Origin: an uncultured Clostridium sp.
GTDB lineage: Bacteria; Bacillota; Clostridia; TANB77; CAG-508
DNA length: 6,410 bases
Assembly (NCBI GenBank): GCA_950059165.1
Contig: CATLUC010000093.1
Coordinates: forward strand, 1 to 6,410
Reading direction: 5' to 3'
Shown: one piece after another, positions 3,917-6,410 of the stretch
Position numbering within the stretch: position 1 is the first letter of the stretch
How the letters are laid out: each line of letters opens with the position of its first letter
Position numbers and translations under genes: made by a program
Notes under the pieces: generated by a model
What the model saw: the letters and a program-made list of their open reading frames with translations, nothing else
Databases searched by the model: none
Told to the model about the DNA's origin: nothing

Positions 3917-6410
3917 TTATTCATCTTTAGTTGTATTGATTTTCAACAACTTAAATATTTCAACAATTACAGCTGGTGCAAAGATTAGACATACTAATTC
4001 TATAATATTTTGTGTTGGAAGTACTGGTATGCTAAATACTGTTCGTAAAGCTGGAATTAATAATATAACAAACATTAGAGCGCTAGAAGCAATAATTGCT
4101 AAAACTAATTTACTATTATTAAATATCTTTGTTTTAAACAATGATTTTTTATTATTTCTTATATTAAATACATGGACTAATTCTGATAAGGCAAGTGTAA
4201 CAAATGCCATTGTTTGCCCAACTTCTATTTTAGATTCATCTAAGCTAAGACCATCAATTGGTGTATTAGTAGTACCAAGTCCTATCATAAAAGCTCCTAA
4301 TGTAAGTAAACCAATCATTACACCTTGATAAATTACACGCCAAGTCATGCCTTTAGTAAATACACCTTTTCCTGGCTTTGTTGGTTTACGTTTCATAATA
4401 TCTTGATTTGCTGGGTCAAAAGCTAATGCTAATGCTGGAAGCGAGTCTGTAACTAAGTTTATCCATAAAATATGAATTGGCAACAAAATTTCTAAACGTG
4501 ATATATCTGTTATTCCAAACCAATTTGCAAATAATGGTGTACAAAGTGTAGCCAAGAATAATACTACAATTTCTCCTACATTACTAGATAATAAGAATTG
4601 TATTACTTTTAATATATTATCATAAATTCTCCTACCTTCTTCAACTGCTGAAACAATAGTTGCAAAATTATCATCTGTTAAAATAACATCTGCTGCTTCT
4701 TTTGCAACATCTGTTCCAACAATTCCCATAGCACACCCAATATCAGCTGTTTTTAGTGCTGGACTATCATTTACTCCATCTCCAGTCATAGCCACTATTT
4801 CACCATTTTTTTGCCAAGCTCTTACAATTCTTACCTTATGCTCTGGTGAAACTCTAGCATAAACACTATATTTTCTAACATTTTTTTCAAGTTCTTCATC
4901 AGTCATTTTTTCTAATTCTTGACCAGTAATTGCTTCTTCTTCATTTTCTAAGATGCCTAATTTTTTAGCAATTGCTGTTGCTGTTATTTTGTGGTCACCT
5001 GTAATCATTACAGTTTTAATTCCTGCTGTTTTACATTTTTCTACTGCCTTTTTTGCTTCTTCCCTTGGTGGGTCAATCATACCTACCATACCAACAAATG
5101 TTAAATCTTTTTCAATTCCCTCTATTTCTTGTTTTGTTGGCTCATGGTCTATTTCTTTATATCCACAAGCTAAAACTCTTAAAGCTTCTTTTGCCATTAT
5201 CTCGTTATTTTCTCTAATTGTAGTTGCATAATTTTCTAAATCTTGCTTAATTTCTCCATTTAATAAGTAAGAATTACATTTTTTCAATAATTCATCTACT
5301 CCACCTTTTGTATAAACAATATATTTTCCATTTTGATTATTTATAGTTGTCATTAATTTTCTATCTGAATCAAATGGAACTTCTCCTACACGAGGTGTTC
5401 TATCATAAATACTTGGGTCAAAATCTAGTTTAAAAGCCATATCTACTAATGCTGTTTCTGTTGGGTCTCCTGTTAATTCTCCATTATTTGATATTTTGGT
5501 ATCATTACAAAACATATTAGCATACACTAATTTTTTTAAGTCTTGGTCTGTTTCATTTATTTGTTTTAAATTTTCTATATCCTTCGTTTTACCATCAATA
5601 AAGATTTTCTCTACTGTCATTTTATTTTGTGTTAAAGTTCCTGTTTTGTCTGAACATATAACAGTACTACTTCCTAGTGTTTCAACAGCTGGCAATCTTT
5701 TAACAATTGCATTTTTCTTGACCATTTTTTGTACACCTATTGCTAATACAATAGTTGATACTGCAACCAACCCTTCTGGAATAGCTGCAACAGCAAGGCT
5801 TACTGCTGTCATAAACATATGGATTGGCTCTTTTCCTTGTATTAATCCTATTACAAATATAAATACACAAATAGCTAGTGCTGCAATTCCTAAAGTTTTA
5901 CCTAATTTATTTAATTTTTGTTGAAGTGGTGTTTCTTGTTTTTGTGTATTGTTTATCATTCCTGCAATTTTACCTACTTCTGTATTCATTCCTGTTTCTA
6001 CAACAATTCCTTTTCCTCTACCATAAGTAACTAAACTTGAAGAAAATAACATATTTATTCTGTCACCAATGCCAATATCTTGTGCCTCAATTTTGTGAAT
6101 ATCTTTTTCTACTGGCACAGATTCTCCTGTTAAAGAAGCTTCTTGAGATTTTAAATTAACTGCTTCTACTATTCTTAAATCAGCTGGAATGTAGTCCCCT
6201 GTATCTAATACAACAACATCTCCTGGTACTAATTCTTTAGCTGGTACAACTGTTATTTCTCCATTTCTAATTACTTTACATGCATGGTCTGTTAATTTTT
6301 GTAATGCTTCTAAAGATTTTTCAGCTTTTGCTTCTTGTGTTACTCCAATAATAGCATTAACAATTACAACAATTAAGATAATTATTGTATCTGTTATGCC
6401 GTTCTCCTTC
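3917..6410 (-). CDS. Calcium-transporting P2A-type ATPase, N-terminus cut by window edge
   Basis: ATP-driven cation pump of the cytoplasmic membrane, most likely exporting Ca2+. The window holds 830 residues; the frame stays open through 6409, so the start, M1 and the first part of the actuator domain are missing. It begins inside or just before M2 (about residues 6-24). In order it shows TGES (94-97, actuator), M3-M4 with PEGL (211-214), DKTGT (254-258, with Asp254 phosphorylated), KGG (368-370, ATP site), TGDH (470-473) and TGDGVND (542-548, hinge). M5 to M10 span about 601-820. Residues matching SERCA calcium ligands are present: Glu in PEGL (M4), Glu613 in NVGEIV (M5), Asn651, Thr654 and Asp655 in NLVTD (M6), and Glu743 in the M8-like SELVHVFN. 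This set argues for calcium rather than Na+/K+ or heavy metals and may allow two ions per cycle, which is inferred. The protein ends NTTKDE and is followed by a terminator. Nothing about regulation is visible because the 5' end is missing. Confidence 0.95.
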   Translation of the reverse strand, partial: KENGITDTIIILIVVIVNAIIGVTQEAKAEKSLEALQKLTDHACKVIRNGEITVVPAKELVPGDVVVLDTGDYIPADLRIVEAVNLKSQEASLTGESVPVEKDIHKIEAQDIGIGDRINMLFSSSLVTYGRGKGIVVETGMNTEVGKIAGMINNTQKQETPLQQKLNKLGKTLGIAALAICVFIFVIGLIQGKEPIHMFMTAVSLAVAAIPEGLVAVSTIVLAIGVQKMVKKNAIVKRLPAVETLGSSTVICSDKTGTLTQNKMTVEKIFIDGKTKDIENLKQINETDQDLKKLVYANMFCNDTKISNNGELTGDPTETALVDMAFKLDFDPSIYDRTPRVGEVPFDSDRKLMTTINNQNGKYIVYTKGGVDELLKKCNSYLLNGEIKQDLENYATTIRENNEIMAKEALRVLACGYKEIDHEPTKQEIEGIEKDLTFVGMVGMIDPPREEAKKAVEKCKTAGIKTVMITGDHKITATAIAKKLGILENEEEAITGQELEKMTDEELEKNVRKYSVYARVSPEHKVRIVRAWQKNGEIVAMTGDGVNDSPALKTADIGCAMGIVGTDVAKEAADVILTDDNFATIVSAVEEGRRIYDNILKVIQFLLSSNVGEIVVLFLATLCTPLFANWFGITDISRLEILLPIHILWINLVTDSLPALALAFDPANQDIMKRKPTKPGKGVFTKGMTWRVIYQGVMIGLLTLGAFMIGLGTTNTPIDGLSLDESKIEVGQTMAFVTLALSELVHVFNIRNNKKSLFKTKIFNNSKLVLAIIASSALMFVILLIPALRTVFSIPVLPTQNIIELVCLIFAPAVIVEIFKLLKINTTKDE

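Noticed and set aside
3768..4328. Plus-strand open frame of 186 codons spanning the ATPase 3' end and the metG start
   Set aside because: It runs antisense through two well-identified genes and their terminator, and its sequence shows no domain.
4953..5924. Plus-strand open frames opposite the ATPase (4953-5231 and 5496-5924)
   Set aside because: They are shadows of the strongly conserved ATPase frame and have no independent evidence.

Overview
The window is AT-rich, with short spacers and AGGAG-type ribosome binding sites. Tryptophan is encoded by TGG and TGA is used as a stop, so the code is the standard one. Together with the style of the proteins this suggests a low-GC Firmicute, probably a gut-type Clostridia member. 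That assignment is inferred; no marker gene here fixes the genus.

Everything recognisable is encoded on the minus strand, so transcription runs from high to low coordinates. First comes a P2A-type calcium-transporting P-type ATPase (3917-6410) whose N-terminus lies beyond the window edge. It ends at a compact intrinsic terminator (3871-3902). Next is methionyl-tRNA synthetase metG (2256-3824, GTG start), in the short form without an appended tRNA-binding domain. A 297-base intergenic region follows (1959-2255), mostly filled by a large imperfect palindrome (about 2040-2262) built from GGGGAC-containing units. The palindrome reaches into the end of metG and overlaps its stop codon. After it come a promoter-like site and a two-gene unit: a membrane-anchored polysaccharide deacetylase carrying two single-base frameshifts (1030-1958), and an unrecognised protein (1-1015, cut off at its C-terminus) with a probable TTG start 14 bases further on.

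The genes do not form one pathway. They look like independent transcription units: calcium export, translation, and cell-wall or polysaccharide modification with an unknown partner. The most unusual part is the palindrome. It has two 49-base arms (43 of 49 identical as inverted copies), a second 17-base perfectly matched inner pair, and small hairpins at both outer ends. The stems of those end hairpins differ in sequence but keep their pairing through three compensatory base-pair changes. This suggests a non-autonomous REP/MITE-like element whose end hairpins are under structural selection. The second point of interest is the twice-frameshifted deacetylase, all of whose catalytic motifs survive once two extra bases are discounted.
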